This document shows, piece after piece, positions 33,719-45,830 of a stretch of 64,000 bases of DNA; position 1 is the first letter of the stretch, and every line of letters begins with the position of its first letter. The position numbers and the translations under genes are program-made. The notes under the pieces were generated by a model. That model saw only the letters and a list, made by a program, of their open reading frames with translations, searched no databases and was not told where the DNA came from. Source of the stretch: Microcyclospora pomicola (lineage: Eukaryota; Ascomycota; Dothideomycetes; Capnodiales); assembly GCA_002786065.1 (NCBI GenBank), contig NHNY01000002.1, positions 310,001 to 374,000 on the forward strand, written 5' to 3'.

Positions 33719-34602
33719 TGCCTTTGCACACCTTGCTGAGCTCCGCGACGATTTTCTGCGCACTTCAGTTCATCTTCAATGATGAGAGATAGGCGTTGCT
33801 ATGTGGAAAGCTTCGTGTTCGCAAGCTGGAAATGAGTGTGTGCGAAAGGAGCGGTGTTGGTGAAAAGTCTCTGGAGTGGCTAAGATTGTTGTAAGTAACG
33901 GGTTGCGGCTTGCTGATGTCTCTAAGTGTTGTTTCGTTCTCAGTTACGAAATCGAGCAATGGGATCGTGGACAATTGCCATCTTTGTTTGTTGACGTTGG
34001 TGTGGAACTGGCGGGAGTGACCCGCGAGCCGAAGCGCTTCCGTACTCGTGCTCTCTATGCCGGGTAGCCGAATGTGGAAAGCCATGGGGCTGGACTCACC
34101 AGGTTGCACCGAACGTAAAAGTCAACGCTGGTAAATATATTAACATCACGGTCTTCTGACTTGGGAATATAGATGATTCCCCCATCAGCTCCTTGCTCCA
34201 TATCCTTTGCAAGATAACATAAAGATGCATCCTTCGGGCCCAGAGAGATCTGAAGCACGCGAACGCCTCCCGAGTTCGCAACTACCCCATTCTTGAGATA
34301 GCCGGAATGCAGACCCCGCCGGTAAGTTAAGCAAGCATCCACCTATATATGCTACCACGTCCGGTAGTCCATACGGCTGGAGCAATCAATGAAGCGTGCG
34401 TATTAGCCGCGATCTCAGGCTTACGTGGTACTCCGAGTCTACTTGCTTCTTCTTCTCAACGACTCGCTTCAAGTAATTCCGCTCGAAACCATATAAGATC
34501 TGTGGTAAAAAAGACAATCCTACCCGTCAAGCTTTTCTAGACATTCAGGTGCAAGAATACCTCAACGCAAACACGAACTACCATTGATTCTCAAGCTTGG
34601 CC
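33719..34602. other. Divergent promoter region, CYK3 / acetoacetyl-CoA synthetase
   Basis: 884 bp between head-to-head starts. A minus-strand frame of 95 codons (34342-34055) looks partly protein-like but has no recognisable domain, and I do not call it a gene. The last 100 bp before 34603 are pyrimidine- and A-rich like a 5' UTR. Confidence 0.4.
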
Positions 34603-36850
34603 ATGGACAATCCTTTAACCCTCCGCAAGCTCTGGGAGCCCACAGACGTGGACAACACCCAAGCCAATAAATTCATGCGCGAGTCCAACCGCAAACGTGG
34701 TCGTCAAATGCAGAATTGGCAGGATCTTCATGCATGGTCCGTGGACCATCGTGCGGAGTTCTGGGAGGAGGTCTTCCAGCAATATCCTCTCGTTCATTCC
34801 GGCAGCCACACTCAAGTCGTGGACGAGAATGCCCGAATGGACGCCGTCCCAAGTTGGTTTGAAGGAGTCCAAGTCAACTTCGCGGAAAATGTGCTGTTCT
34901 CATGTGACCCAGAAGATCCAAGCAAAGCCTCCGAAGTCGGAAAGGAGAACCACAGGCTTGCTGCCACGGAAGTACGCGAAGGATGCACAGAAATCCGAGA
35001 ATGTTCCTGGGGAGAATTGAGAGCCCGTGTAGGCCATCTGGCAAATGCCATGAGAGCGCATGGAGTCGTCAAAGGGGACCGTGTGGCTGTAGTTGCCTCC
35101 AACTCGATCGATACATTGGTTGTGTTCTACGCCATTACCGCACTGGGGGGCATATTCAGTTCTTCAAGCACTGACATGGGAACCAAGGGTGTCTTGGACA
35201 GACTCCTACAGACACGGCCAAAGTACGTGTTTGTCGACGATTGGGCAGTATACAACGGCAAGACCGTCGACCTCAGGCCGAAGATGAAGGAAATTCTAGC
35301 AGGTATGGAAAATGTGGCGGAGTTCAGAGGGCTGGTAAGTATGCCTCGATGGCAGGACAGACCAGAAGACATCTCTGACGTACCACGATGTTGCACTTTG
35401 GCACGATTCTTGGAGGCGGCGAAGGGCGACAAGACCTTGACATTCGAGCGGATACCATTTCGGGATCCAGTCATCATTGTTTATTGTAGGTCGTGTCACG
35501 CAATTGGTCATATCTGCAGTCTTGCTAACATTAGATTAGCTTCTGGTACAACTGGAATGCCAAAGTGCATCGTCCATAGTGGGGGCGGCATCCTCATCAC
35601 CAACATGAAAGAAGCCAATCTTCATCGGGATGGAAAAAGTTATTCGCCAGATGACTCCTGCACTCTCCAGTATACTACTACTGGCTGGATCATGTATCTG
35701 ACTGCTTGCCTTGCGCAGCTGAACGGCGTTCGCACCGTCTTATACGATGGCTCACCTTTTCTCCCAGATCTGACCACTTTCATCAAGCTTGTGTCGACCT
35801 TGAAAGTGACTGATCTGGGCATATCTCCACGATTTATGCAGACTCTGGCTTCTGCTAAGCCACCCGTCCGCCCAAGGGATGTGGCAGACCTGAGTTCCCT
35901 TCGCCGCGTCACTAGTACAGGTATGGTATTGTCTGAAGCGCAATTCGAGTGGTTCTACGACGAGGCATTTCCCCCTCATGTCCAGCTGGCCAACATTACT
36001 GGTGGTACGGATATTGCAGCGTGCTTCGCTATGGATACTGCCTCCAAGCCCGTGTATTGCGGTGGTACCATGACTGCTGCCTTGGGCATGAAAGTTGAAG
36101 TGTTCGACCAAGACATCCAAGGCGGTAAAGGCGTTCGTGGTCGTGCAGTCGCAATCGGAGAACCAGGTGAACTCGTCTGCACCCGGGCTTTCCCCACGAT
36201 GCCCGTCTGTTTCTGGGGCGATTCGGAGCCCGGCCAGATGGGAGAGAAGTACTTCAATGCGTACTTTGCGCGCTTTGATAATGTCTGGACACATGGCGAC
36301 TTCATCACCATCCACCCGAAGACCAAGCAGATCTACATGTACGGCCGGGCAGACGGCGTACTGAATCCCAGCGGCGTGCGCTTCGGTAGCGCAGAAATTT
36401 ACAATGTGCTCGAGGCAAATCTTGGAGATGAGCTGCAAGACAGTATTTGCGTTGGGCAGCGTCGACCACAGGATATGGACGAGAGCGTCATGCTGTTCTT
36501 GCTTATGCGGCCGGGTAAGAAGTTCACGCCGCAGCTCGTCAGCAAGGTCAAGGAGGTCATCGCTCGTGACGCTGGTAAGCGGTGTGTGCCGAAATACATC
36601 TTCGAGACGCCGGAGATTCCTGTGAGTTCCCTAAGTGTTTGCATGCGGACTACATGTTCTAACGTATGTGTGGCGACAGACAACGATCAATCTCAAAAAA
36701 GTCGAGCTCCCAGTCAAGCAAATTGTGAGTGGCAAGACGATCAAAGCGTCAGATACTCTGGCGAACAAGGAGTGTCTGAAGTTCTACTATCAATTTGCGA
36801 ATGTGGAAGAAGTGCTTGCCAAACAGAACAGGGTGCAGAGTAAGCTATAA
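34603..36850 (+). CDS. Acetoacetyl-CoA synthetase (acetoacetate-CoA ligase)
   Basis: ATP-dependent adenylating enzyme that activates acetoacetate in the cytosol and feeds ketone-body carbon into lipid and sterol synthesis. Exons 34603-35485, 35540-36621 and 36680-36850 join to 711 residues. Splicing intron 1 (54 nt, GTAGGT donor) restores the adenylate-forming P-loop SSGTTGMPKCIVHS. Splicing intron 2 restores the C-terminal segment EIPTTINLKKVELPVKQ, whose Lys-rich VSGKTIK carries the A10-type catalytic lysine of this superfamily. The N-terminal cap (RKLWEP, FMRESNRKRG, LHAWSVDHRAEFW) and TGGTDIAACF plus YGRADGVLNPSGVRFGSAEIY are family hallmarks. Assignment to acetoacetate, not acetate, rests on overall pattern. 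Confidence 0.94.
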
Positions 36851-37934
36851 GTAGCCATACAATGTAGCAACTGTATGCCTCCTTGTCACCACTGCTTGCC
36901 TTCTTTGTCATTCTCAATGGGTGTCGATTCCACTTGCGAAACGTGTATCTACGATCGTGTACCAGGATCTCGCTACGAAGCAAGCTTTCGAACACATGCA
37001 AGCCTTCTGAGTAATTGAAGAATCGTTCTGCTTACTGCGCAGGCTTGCCACTACGGTTCACGGATTGCAAGCAGCTATACTCCTGGCTACTGTAATCATG
37101 TCCAGGATCAGAACCACGGTCAGGGAGGAGAGCGGTGAGAACGGGAAGTAAGTCATGCTGATAGCTGTCGGACCTCGCTTGACTCTAAGCTCGAAGTGCT
37201 CGTGTGACCACTCATCACTCTGGGAACAGATGGCTTAGAATGCACGGGTCGATATACATCGACATCCTGGACCAAAAGGCTATACAGTTCTTTGTAATCA
37301 TCATCTCCAGATCATGAGGACCGCGCGTGAACTGGCCATGACGAGATGTTGCTGTTCGTTGGGCAATGTCCAGGTTCCTGGGCGGCTAACAACAAGCTGC
37401 ATCGTATCTCTCACAGGTGTCCATTCGCTGGCCGACTAGAACTAAGCTTGGCCGGCTGCCAGCAACTGTAGGCGACCGAATGAGACACAAAGGGTCCTTA
37501 TCGCAGGCAAGACATCCGGTCCTTGTGATCGAGGGGAGATAAAGATGGCCATGGTACATGTGCCTGATGACTTCGTACTTGCTTGCTGATGACTACATTG
37601 TATGTATATGATGTAGAGCTATAGTAGTATGGTAAGTCCCTCATGCGAGTAGACGGAATTGGGTACATACATGTATGCAGGCTACCTTTATCGATAGCTT
37701 ACAGGCTTGCTCCAGTGTCTCTTGGGACCTCCAACTTCGTCATCCCTACCACTACATCTTCCACTCACACTCTTCGCAACTCTGTTCCTTGCAAACGATC
37801 CTGACCTGACTTTGGGATGACAATAGCAGTGTAGCCCCTGGCGGCACCTTGTTACTGATCCGTGGTGCTGAGCCGCGTAGTGACATCAGTACAACGCTCG
37901 TGGAACTCATGCCGGTAGCTCAGCTCAGACCAGC
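36851..37934. other. 1.1-kb upstream region of the Gid7 gene
   Basis: It lies between two plus-strand genes, with AT-rich segments around 37590-37700. It may hold a 5' UTR and a short first coding exon of the next gene: an ATG at 37817 followed by a GT after 14 bases would splice to 37919 in frame, but the donor is weak. No other gene was seen. Confidence 0.4.
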
Positions 37935-40359
37935 GTGGACACCATTCAGACCATAAACCAAACCAGAGCTTTCGAGCTGGACAACCAAGCTCATAACGAG
38001 ACTCCCCCCTCCATCACTGCCGCCAGCCCACTCGCCCTCTCCAATCCAGCAACCACTTCTCAAGCATCTGAATCTACTGCCCAGCCACAACCTGATCACG
38101 CCAATCCGACATCTTCTTCCATAGTATCTGAACAACCTTCTACGCTCGAGCAGAACGAGACAAGACATCCAGCCAGTCACACCGACCAAGCACGATCCCA
38201 TAAGCGTCGTCGACGTTCGTCCCTGAGTTCTACCGGCGAAGAGCAAAGCAGTAAGCGGCTCCGGGCCGCCAGGTCGAGTCCTCGCGAAACCCAACGGGCA
38301 AGTATGAGGGTGGATGGTATCAACGGCCAACGATCCATGAATGCAGGAACCGCAGCGGCGCAAAGAATTGCGAGCAACGGAGAAACGAATGGCTATCATA
38401 CGAATGGTCATGTGGATCACCGACTTGCCCCCTTCCATGGTCACAATCGGGAAGAGGTGACGCGTATCCTGCTACAGAGCTTGTCAGACTTGGGGTATCA
38501 ACAAGCGGCCGTGCAATTGTCGAAGGAAAGCGGTTATGAGTTGGAGATACCCAGCGTCGCAGCTTTCAGAAGTGCCGTGCAGAACGGACACTGGGAAGAG
38601 GCTGAAATGCTGCTGTTAGGCTCAAGTGTACCGGCATCGGAAGGGGGTGTGCTCTTGGGAAACAAAGACACGCTCATTGGGAAGAGGAGTAGGCACTCAG
38701 ACGCGAGCACGAATGGACATGTGAGCAGAGGTTTACCCCTTGCTGACGGGGCGGACAGGACGATGTTGAAGTTCCGGCTACGACAACAGAAATACATGGA
38801 GCTGCTAGAGCGGCGTGAGTTGAATGCTGCCTTGATGGTCTTGAGGAACGAGTTGCAACCACTGAAGCGAGACACACTTCGACTACATACCCTATCGAGC
38901 CTTATGATGTGCCAATCAGCAGAAGATCTGATGACGACCGCCGACTGGGATGGGGCGGAAGGCGACAGTCGAAGCATACTCCTTTCAGATATTTCACATT
39001 CCATCTCACCATCGGTCATGATCCCTGAGCACCGTCTAGCGACACTACTCTCAGTGGTGCAAGAAGAACAAATCCTGAAATGCAAATACCACAACACGAG
39101 TGTGCAACCAAGCTTGTATGTTGATCATGACTGCTCACCTGAGAACTTCCCGCTTCAGGCTCTCACGGAGCTCAAACATCATACTGATGAAGTGTGGTAC
39201 TTGGAGTTCAGCGCAGATGGCAGCATGCTCGCCACTGCTGGAAAAGATGGTTTGGTCTGCGTTTACGACACGGCATCGTGGCGTATACGGCACGAGTTCA
39301 GAGAACACGAGCACAACGCCGCGACGACCAAGAACTACGAGGGAGGAGTTTGCTTCGTCAGCTTCAGCCCAGACAGCAAGTACCTGATTTCCTGTTCTCT
39401 TAACAAAGAATTCGTTGTGTTGAATGTTCACGATGGCAGGAGAGTGGCCACAGCGGCTGACTTTGACGGACCTGTTACAAGCGCTGCATGGTTGCCAGAT
39501 TCCGAGACCTTCGTCGTTGGTACACAATCATCACAGCGGCCTCTCGGGCTGTATAGTCTGCTTTCGTCCTCCGCGTCGAGTGGGAGCATCACACATTGCA
39601 ACGAGATTCACAGTTGGCGCGATCCGCCATCGGACGCAACTTCGAAAGAGAGTCCGGCATCATTTCGCGTTACCGATTGCGCCGTCAGCACTGATGGCAC
39701 AAGGATGGCGGCAGCGACTCTCAATCACCACATCATGCTCTACGATGTGGAATCTCGAGAGAAGATTGCGGACTGGCCGATGGAGGCCAAACCCACATGC
39801 ATTAATTTCTCTGCTGATGGCGCGGAACTGCTGGTTAACATGGAAGGAACCCAAGTCATAGCATTGGACAGCGTGACAGGGGAGACGAAGATGCGATACG
39901 AAGGGGTGAAGCAAATGAAGTGCGTGATTCGTAGTGCCTATGGTGGTGCCGGTGAGAATTTCGTCATCTCGGGCAGCGAAGGTATGTTCACACCCCCCTG
40001 ACCGAGCTACCTCAAGAGTTCGCCAAGCTGACTTGCAGAGTTAGACCCGCGCATTTACATCTGGCGGCGCCAAAACGGCGTGCAGGTTGCATGCCTGGAG
40101 GGCCACTCTGCTGGGTCTGTCAACGCCGTGGCCTGGCATCCGACCAATCCTGGCGTCTTCGCGAGCGCTTCCGATGACCGCAAAGTGACAATGTACGTGT
40201 CTCAAACAACTACCCTCCCATCTTGACTATCACAACTCCCAATAGAGATCAGATGCTGACACTGAGATTTCCAGCTGGGCCAGCGCCTCGATCATCCGGC
40301 CACCAGCCCCGATCGCCGAAGCCAGTGCGTCCAGGTCTAGCTTCGAGATATACCCCTGA
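37935..40359 (+). CDS. GID7: GID/CTLH ubiquitin ligase subunit Gid7 (WDR26-like WD40 protein)
   Basis: Scaffold subunit of the GID/CTLH E3 ligase, which in yeast degrades gluconeogenic enzymes. Exons 37935-39981, 40039-40192 and 40275-40359 join to about 762 codons. The last join, across an 82-nt intron, is chosen because it yields DDRKVTIW, the normal end of a WD repeat. The first 150 residues are disordered with a basic patch. A LisH/CTLH segment (about 165-225: NREEVTRILLQSLSDLGY, AAFRSAVQNGHWEEAEMLLL) precedes seven WD40 repeats starting at HHTDEVWYLEFSADG. The 5' end is unresolved: the frame opens at a GTG and has no in-frame ATG for over 120 residues, so a short upstream coding exon is likely. 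Confidence 0.88.
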
Positions 40360-40533
40360 GATCGGCTGTAGCTGTATATATACACCCTCGCCTTATGTAG
40401 CTCATCGCAGGCAGCATACGTGGTGTAAAGCAATAGATCGTTAGATCACGTCACTTCCCAACCTCCCACCAGCATCTAGAACACGAAGCATCATCCACCA
40501 TCCCTCCTCCTGATCCTGATCCCCACCCCCTCC

Positions 40534-41174
40534 TCACCCAACCTTAACCCCGTCCTCCACCACCATATACTCATCCCCAACCATCATCCGCATCTCCTCC
40601 TCGACCATGAAGTTCTCATGATCGGGCGTCAGCGCCTTGCTCGCCGGGTCGTACATGAACCGCGCCAGGTCGCGGTAGTCGCGGAACACAAACGTGCAGA
40701 TGGCGTCGTAGTCCAGCAGCTTCGCTTGCCCGCGAAACATGTCTTGGCAGATGGTGCGGTCGCGCTGCAGACAGTAGGTCTGTTGCGGGAATCAGCCCGA
40801 TGGCGGGGTTGGCGCAGCTTTGGGGTTGGGTTGGGATTGGGGTTGGGTTTGAGGTGGGCGGATTATGGGTAGGTAGGTGGTTGTTGGATAAGGGGAGGGG
40901 GGGATTATTACTATTGCGTGGGATGGGTGGCGGAAGTGCTTCGGGGGATATTCTTTTCTGATTGACTGATAGGATCACAAGGGAGACGACGCACAAGCGA
41001 GTAAGTGAGGACGTTATGTTTCAGCAGCACGGGCGCGGCCAGCTGGGCGTGGTGGTGGTTGTAGTGCTCGATGAAGGCGGCGTCGCTCATGCCGGGCTTC
41101 TTCTTGACGAGGATGGTGGCCTTGGTCACTTTGCGGAAGCCGGTCGTGTCGGGGTAGCCGGCTTCGAGGACCAT
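40534..41174 (-). CDS. EthD-domain dimeric alpha/beta-barrel protein
   Basis: Exons 41174-40995 and 40779-40534 join in phase 0 to 141 residues. The EthD signature is visible: ATILVKKKPGMSDAAFIEHYNHHHAQLAAPVLLKHN, followed after the intron by LLDYDAICTFVFRDYRDLARFMYDP. EthD proteins are small dimeric ferredoxin-like barrels; some take part in degradation of xenobiotics or act as cyclases or decarboxylases in polyketide pathways. The intron is unusually long for this window (215 nt) and contains a G-rich tract. Its acceptor could alternatively lie 15 nt further in, at the next CAG. The neighbouring tailoring-type enzymes may or may not be functionally linked. Confidence 0.85.
40822..40847 (+). 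repeat. G-quadruplex-like (TTGGG)n tract in EthD intron
   Basis: Five G-runs of three or four G separated by TT or ATT lie inside the EthD intron. On the transcribed sense strand it is C-rich. The pattern fits the G-quadruplex rule (four or more G3+ runs with short loops) for the plus strand. Confidence 0.7.
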
Positions 41175-41695
41175 GTTGGGGACGATTTTGGGGGTTTATA
41201 GGGAGGTGTGGGTAGTGATAAGTAGATATGTTGTGTTAACTCTGTTGCATTAGTGGAGCAAGTAGTGGTAGACATCCTAGAGTAGTGGAGGGCAGCCCCA
41301 CTATGTTGATACTGTACAGAGCTCATTGAAGCGTTTTGGGGGAGAAAACAAGAGAATACAGTATATACTTGGGCCGGGACTGATGAGCCCATGTCAAGGT
41401 AAGCATCACGTCACAGGCTGTATAGAGCGGTATTAAGAGAACCTGACGATCAAGCATTTAAATTGTGGTTGTCTCTACATAAAGTACTCTATCGTTATCA
41501 ACCACACCACGGCGCAACCGCCCCAGAAGAACACTCTGCTACTCGCATTTTCAATGCTTCCTCAACTACGCTGTCTCTGCGTGGACCCGTCCGGATAAAC
41601 TTCTGATTCTTGGTATAATCAGCTGCTGCAAGCGGGACGACGACTGTGTACATCCTCACGTCGTTTGTGTCAGCTGATGACCTGACCCAAGAGAT
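41175..41695. other. Promoter of the EthD gene / 3' flank of the paraoxonase-like gene
   Basis: 521 bp between two minus-strand genes. AT-rich around 41450-41500; no gene seen. Confidence 0.45.
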
Positions 41696-42997
41696 CTACA
41701 AGTCGATCTTCGCAGCCACCATTGCCTCAGATCCGAACCCGGTCACAAACAGCCAAGCCTGCTTCTTGCCCTCATTCGTCGCCGGATCGATGCCGACCAT
41801 GATCGCACCACTGGCAGACCTCAGAGCTTTGCCATTATCCTGGAACACGAGACGCTTCTCCCACTGGTTCTTGCCCGTGGCGCTGACGGGACCGTTTGAG
41901 CGGACGTGATACACCGAAGATGGGATGGCGTGGTCGAGGTGCGGGAAGTCGGCTGCCAGACTTGCTGCGTTCGGTAGACCGGGAAGAATGTAGCCACTTG
42001 CGTTGTTGGATGCCGTAGCATACACGTCTTCGTAGTAGCTCGGATTGTCGAGGCTGGTGTCCAGCTGAATGCGTTCCACGATCTTGAGCTCCTTGGACTC
42101 CTTGGGGTTGAGGCTGCGCTTCGTGCGGGTCAAGACACCACCGCTGGCATCAATCACGCATACTTCTTCGGGCTGATGGGGTGTTCCGTGGCCAAGCCCA
42201 TTGCTGTTGTGTACTTTGTTGAGAGCCAGTGTCGCGCTGACGCCAGAGTTTGGATCCTTGGCGTCAAGATCGCTCACCTCAACAAACATGACGGTAGACG
42301 AAGGTGCTAGTCCCTGCGACCCGGCATCTTCCCAGCTTCGTAAGGGACCTTCGTCGTAGATGTGGTCGTTCGTGACATAGAACGAAGACGGAGTGATTGC
42401 AAGAAGGTCATTTGGCATGGTGATGAGTGGATGTTGCACACTTCTGACAAACTCGGCCTCGTCGGATCCCAGGACATGCTTGAAGATCTCGATTCGTGCT
42501 TGCTCTATTTTCTTCGAAGTTGGTGGATCCACGAACCACCGCTCAGGGTTTGGCAAGTGGTTGACGACGTAGATCCACAGCAGATCGGCATCTTCAGGGT
42601 CATTGAGAATGTCAATTCCGTGGGAGGCCATTGGGCCAGAAAAGCCTTTCAGCGTCAAGCTGGTCTCCTGGAATGTGTTTACGTCGACACGCACGATCTG
42701 GCCTTCGCCAGTCGCCTTGGGATCCGTCCAGACTTCGAGAGGCGGGAACCACAACGAGCGCTCTTTAGGAGTCGCTTGGCATGCGGCAAACAACATGTTC
42801 GTCGTCTTCTCATGGTGCAGGTCTTCACACTGGATGGTGTTTGGTATAGTCTTGAGTCCCTCGACGCCGTGAATGTTGACGATCTTATGTGCAGGTCTTC
42901 CCACTCCCAGCGTGACATAGCGCTGGCGTACCGGGGCATAGAGGAAAGCAGACAGTGTAGCAAGAACACCGACAACGATGATCAGGATTGACGGCAT
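41696..42997 (-). CDS. Paraoxonase/arylesterase-like six-bladed propeller protein
   Basis: An uninterrupted frame of 433 residues. Residues 3-22 are a hydrophobic signal anchor like that of human PON1. The calcium- and substrate-site landmarks of paraoxonases can be aligned: Glu58-Asp59 (CEDLHH), His126 (SHGIDIL, equivalent to the PON1 catalytic-dyad His), Asn196-Asp197 (MPNDLLAI), Asn210-Asp211-His212 (YVTNDHIYDE) and Asn266 (HNSNGLG). PON-family enzymes hydrolyse lactones and aryl esters in a Ca-dependent way, and fungal members are little studied. The head-to-head neighbour is a cytochrome P450. The family call is firm; activity is inferred from the retained site residues. Confidence 0.9.
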   Translation of the reverse strand: MPSILIIVVGVLATLSAFLYAPVRQRYVTLGVGRPAHKIVNIHGVEGLKTIPNTIQCEDLHHEKTTNMLFAACQATPKERSLWFPPLEVWTDPKATGEGQIVRVDVNTFQETSLTLKGFSGPMASHGIDILNDPEDADLLWIYVVNHLPNPERWFVDPPTSKKIEQARIEIFKHVLGSDEAEFVRSVQHPLITMPNDLLAITPSSFYVTNDHIYDEGPLRSWEDAGSQGLAPSSTVMFVEVSDLDAKDPNSGVSATLALNKVHNSNGLGHGTPHQPEEVCVIDASGGVLTRTKRSLNPKESKELKIVERIQLDTSLDNPSYYEDVYATASNNASGYILPGLPNAASLAADFPHLDHAIPSSVYHVRSNGPVSATGKNQWEKRLVFQDNGKALRSASGAIMVGIDPATNEGKKQAWLFVTGFGSEAMVAAKIDL

Positions 42998-43839
42998 TGT
43001 GCTAGTCGGTCCAATGCGAGTGATGTGCTAGTCTGAAGGAGCCCGATGGCAGTGCGAGTCGGCTAGAGTCAGATATACCTGCGATACCACCCAGCTTATG
43101 ATGTCTTGTCAGCAAATATCCGCGATTACGTTGACGGCCGACGAAGGCTGGCTGTAGAACAGCTCTAGACAACCAAGGCTGTCGGACCTCAGCCCACCCC
43201 GCCTTGACACACCACCTTTCCTCTACTTCGGCTGAAATCTCAGCTATTCGTCCAAGCCTTGCTGGTTCGCATTCCTAGATTTCTCTCGATCTCATGCGGT
43301 AGCTTGATAGCGCCGTTGCTATCTCATACCAATCACAGCCAGACTTGCAGTCGTTGGTAGGCGTGACGCACTGATGGAGAAAGGAGCGGAACTGAGTTTG
43401 GACACTGCTGCAACATCATGGACTCCGGTCACCACAGCATCCCATCCTCTGCTGCTTGTCACCCAAAGCCTCTTCAATGAAACATACAAAGGAAGTCAAA
43501 TCACTGTGAGCGCATTGCGAGCGTGTCCAATGATAGCACATATGCCCTTTAATATCTCATATCGGATGTTGCATCAGCCCCGAGAGCTGACTGGCCTCGG
43601 GAGGATCGATACGCCACATCATGGTAGCCCTGTATATCTCTTCCATGGAATTTGGATGAAGCGGCTGCCTAGTCGTTAAAGAACACGTTGATCAATAGAG
43701 CTACTCATCTCACAGAGTGTTATTAAAAGAACTTCCTGATCATGATCATGGTGGCAGTTTTGAGTGTCTTGGTCGAGGAACACTTCCATACCGACCCCCA
43801 CGATAGAATATCAGACTCTGCTGACCGCACGAGTCAACC
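42998..43839. promoter_or_regulatory. Divergent promoter, paraoxonase-like / P450
   Basis: 842 bp between head-to-head starts. A TATA-like TATTAAAAG lies at 43721-43729, about 115 bp before the P450 ATG. A plus-strand frame at 43374-43679 has no recognisable content. The arrangement would allow co-regulation of the two enzymes. Confidence 0.4.
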
Positions 43840-45556
43840 ATGTCTTCCTTGAAGGGAACCGTCTTTGTATCAATGGTGGCCATCGTACCTCCAACACTGG
43901 CTTACCTCGATCACACCTACGGCTATCAGCAATTGACAGCATCTTCCAAATTGCTGATTTTGTCTCTCTTTGGACTGTACTCGCTGGCGCTTTGGAAGAT
44001 AACTGTGCCGTTCTTCACCAGTCCACTACGCAGACTTCCATACCCACCCGGCGCGACATTCTTTGGTGCTCATGCGAAGCTGGCCACGATCGATGCTCCC
44101 ACGGATACATGTGATGTGTTCAGGCAATGGATGGACGAAGTGCCAAACGACGGCCTGCTACACTTTCGTGGTCCTTTGCACACCTTCCCTTCTGTCTGTA
44201 TTACCTCGGTGGAAGGACTTCAAGAAATCCTCGTTGCCAAATGCTACGACTTTGAGAAGTTCGTTACCGATCGCATGATCTTGTCGCAGATCTTGGGTCA
44301 TGGTCTGATCGCGACCGAGGGTGCGGAGCATAAGTTCCAGCGCAAATGTATCACGCCTGCATTCGCTGGAAGTCAGATCAACGCATTAGTGCCGCTCTTC
44401 TGGTCGAAGTCGCAGGAGCTCATGAGTGTAATCGCAGGTCAGCTCGATGTTCCGATGGCGATACAAGACTCAGACTACGACGGCTCTTCCCAAGCACGTA
44501 CTGGGGTCATCGAGCTTGGTCAGTGGGCTTCCAGAGTCACACTGGATCTCATCGGTGTAGCGTGTGTTGGCAGGGACTTCAATTCGATTCACAACTCCGG
44601 TGACGAGATTGCTCATCTTTACGAGCAGCTTCTCCATATTGAAAGCGGTACCAATCCGTTAACGCTTCTACTTGGTATTATTCTGCCTTCTTCTCTTTCC
44701 CGCTGGTCACCAGTCAAACGCATAAGAGAATCTTCGGAGAGTATGAGACGATTACGGACACTCTGTCGCGAGCTCATGGAGGCTAAGCGCAGGGACATGG
44801 ACGCGCAGTCCGAGAAGCATATCGACATCCTCTCAGTACTGATTCGGACCGGACAGTTCTCGGATGACGGCCTTGTGGACCAGTTGCTTACCTTTCTCGC
44901 TGCCGGGTACGTTAATCGTTCTAGCACGCTGTCCAACCTTACGCTCCTACTGACCCCAGACTAGGCACGAGACTACCTCTAACGCTTTCACATGGACCAT
45001 GTGGCTCCTTGCAGTTCACCCTGAAGTACAGGATAAACTGCGCACGGAGTTAAGAACTCACTTTGAAGATCACGATATCAATCACTTCACGAGTGGGTCT
45101 CTAGACCAACTTCCGTACCTGCATGCTGTCACCAGCGAGCAACTTCGTCTCTACCCTGTGGTCCCTTACGAAGGCCGTGTGGCTGCTCGTGACACTACCA
45201 TCCTCGGCCAGTACATCCCCCAAGGTACCTCGATACACTTCAGTCCTTGGGCATTCAACCGCAGCAAGTCCAACTGGGGTCCTGACGCCCAGGAGTTCAA
45301 GCCTGAACGCTGGCTAGCAAAAGGCCAGGAGCGACTGGGAGGTGGCAAAGGTCCCTTCAGCATGATGACGTTCCTCCACGGTCCTCGAAGCTGCATCGGT
45401 CAAGCGTTCTCCCGCGCCGAGCAGAAATGCTTGGTGGCCGCTTTCGTCATGAGGTTCGAGGCCGTCATGGCGGATCCGAACGAGGAGATCAAAGCGGCTG
45501 GTTTGATCACGATCAAGCCGAAGAATGGTCTCAGATTACGCTTGAAAGAGTTGTAA
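43840..45556 (+). CDS. Cytochrome P450 monooxygenase
   Basis: Microsomal heme monooxygenase. Exons 43840-44906 and 44965-45556 join over a 58-nt intron (GTACGT donor, CTAG acceptor) to 552 residues. The join restores the I-helix oxygen motif AGHETTSNAFTW. Two hydrophobic N-terminal segments (about 8-22 and 40-55) precede the proline hinge LPYPPG. The K-helix ExxR is EQLR followed by LYPVVP, the PERF-type motif is FKPERW, and the heme loop is FLHGPRSCIG with the thiolate Cys. All catalytic landmarks are intact. The general pattern resembles the CYP3/CYP4-like long-chain or xenobiotic oxidising clans found singly in fungi; the substrate is unknown. Confidence 0.94.
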
Positions 45557-45830
45557 GGAGTCTCGCATGATACAACATTTTCCACGAGTGACGGTGCTTT
45601 CTGTCAAGATTTCGATTGAACAAAAGTGTCGTAGCGATCATATATGTTGATAGGCTATATTTGTTCGGCCGAGAAGCCTCGTGCTCCAACCTTTGTTGGA
45701 TGGGGTTGTCATCGATTCCCACATGACCATCGACCATGGGTCAGCGGGAACCAAATTTTGGAACGACCTGGCGTAGAACTTGACTGTTACGAGTTTCCCG
45801 CTTCGTCGTACGACCGGTCTTTGAGGAACT

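Noticed and set aside
34055-34342. 95-codon minus-strand ORF between CYK3 and the acetoacetyl-CoA synthetase gene
   Set aside because: Partly protein-like, but no domain, no splice support, and it overlaps the divergent promoter. Left as intergenic.
40223-40444. 73-codon plus-strand frame as the last exon of Gid7
   Set aside because: Using the earlier AATAG acceptor would end the last WD repeat abnormally. The CCAG acceptor at 40274 gives the expected VTIW ending.
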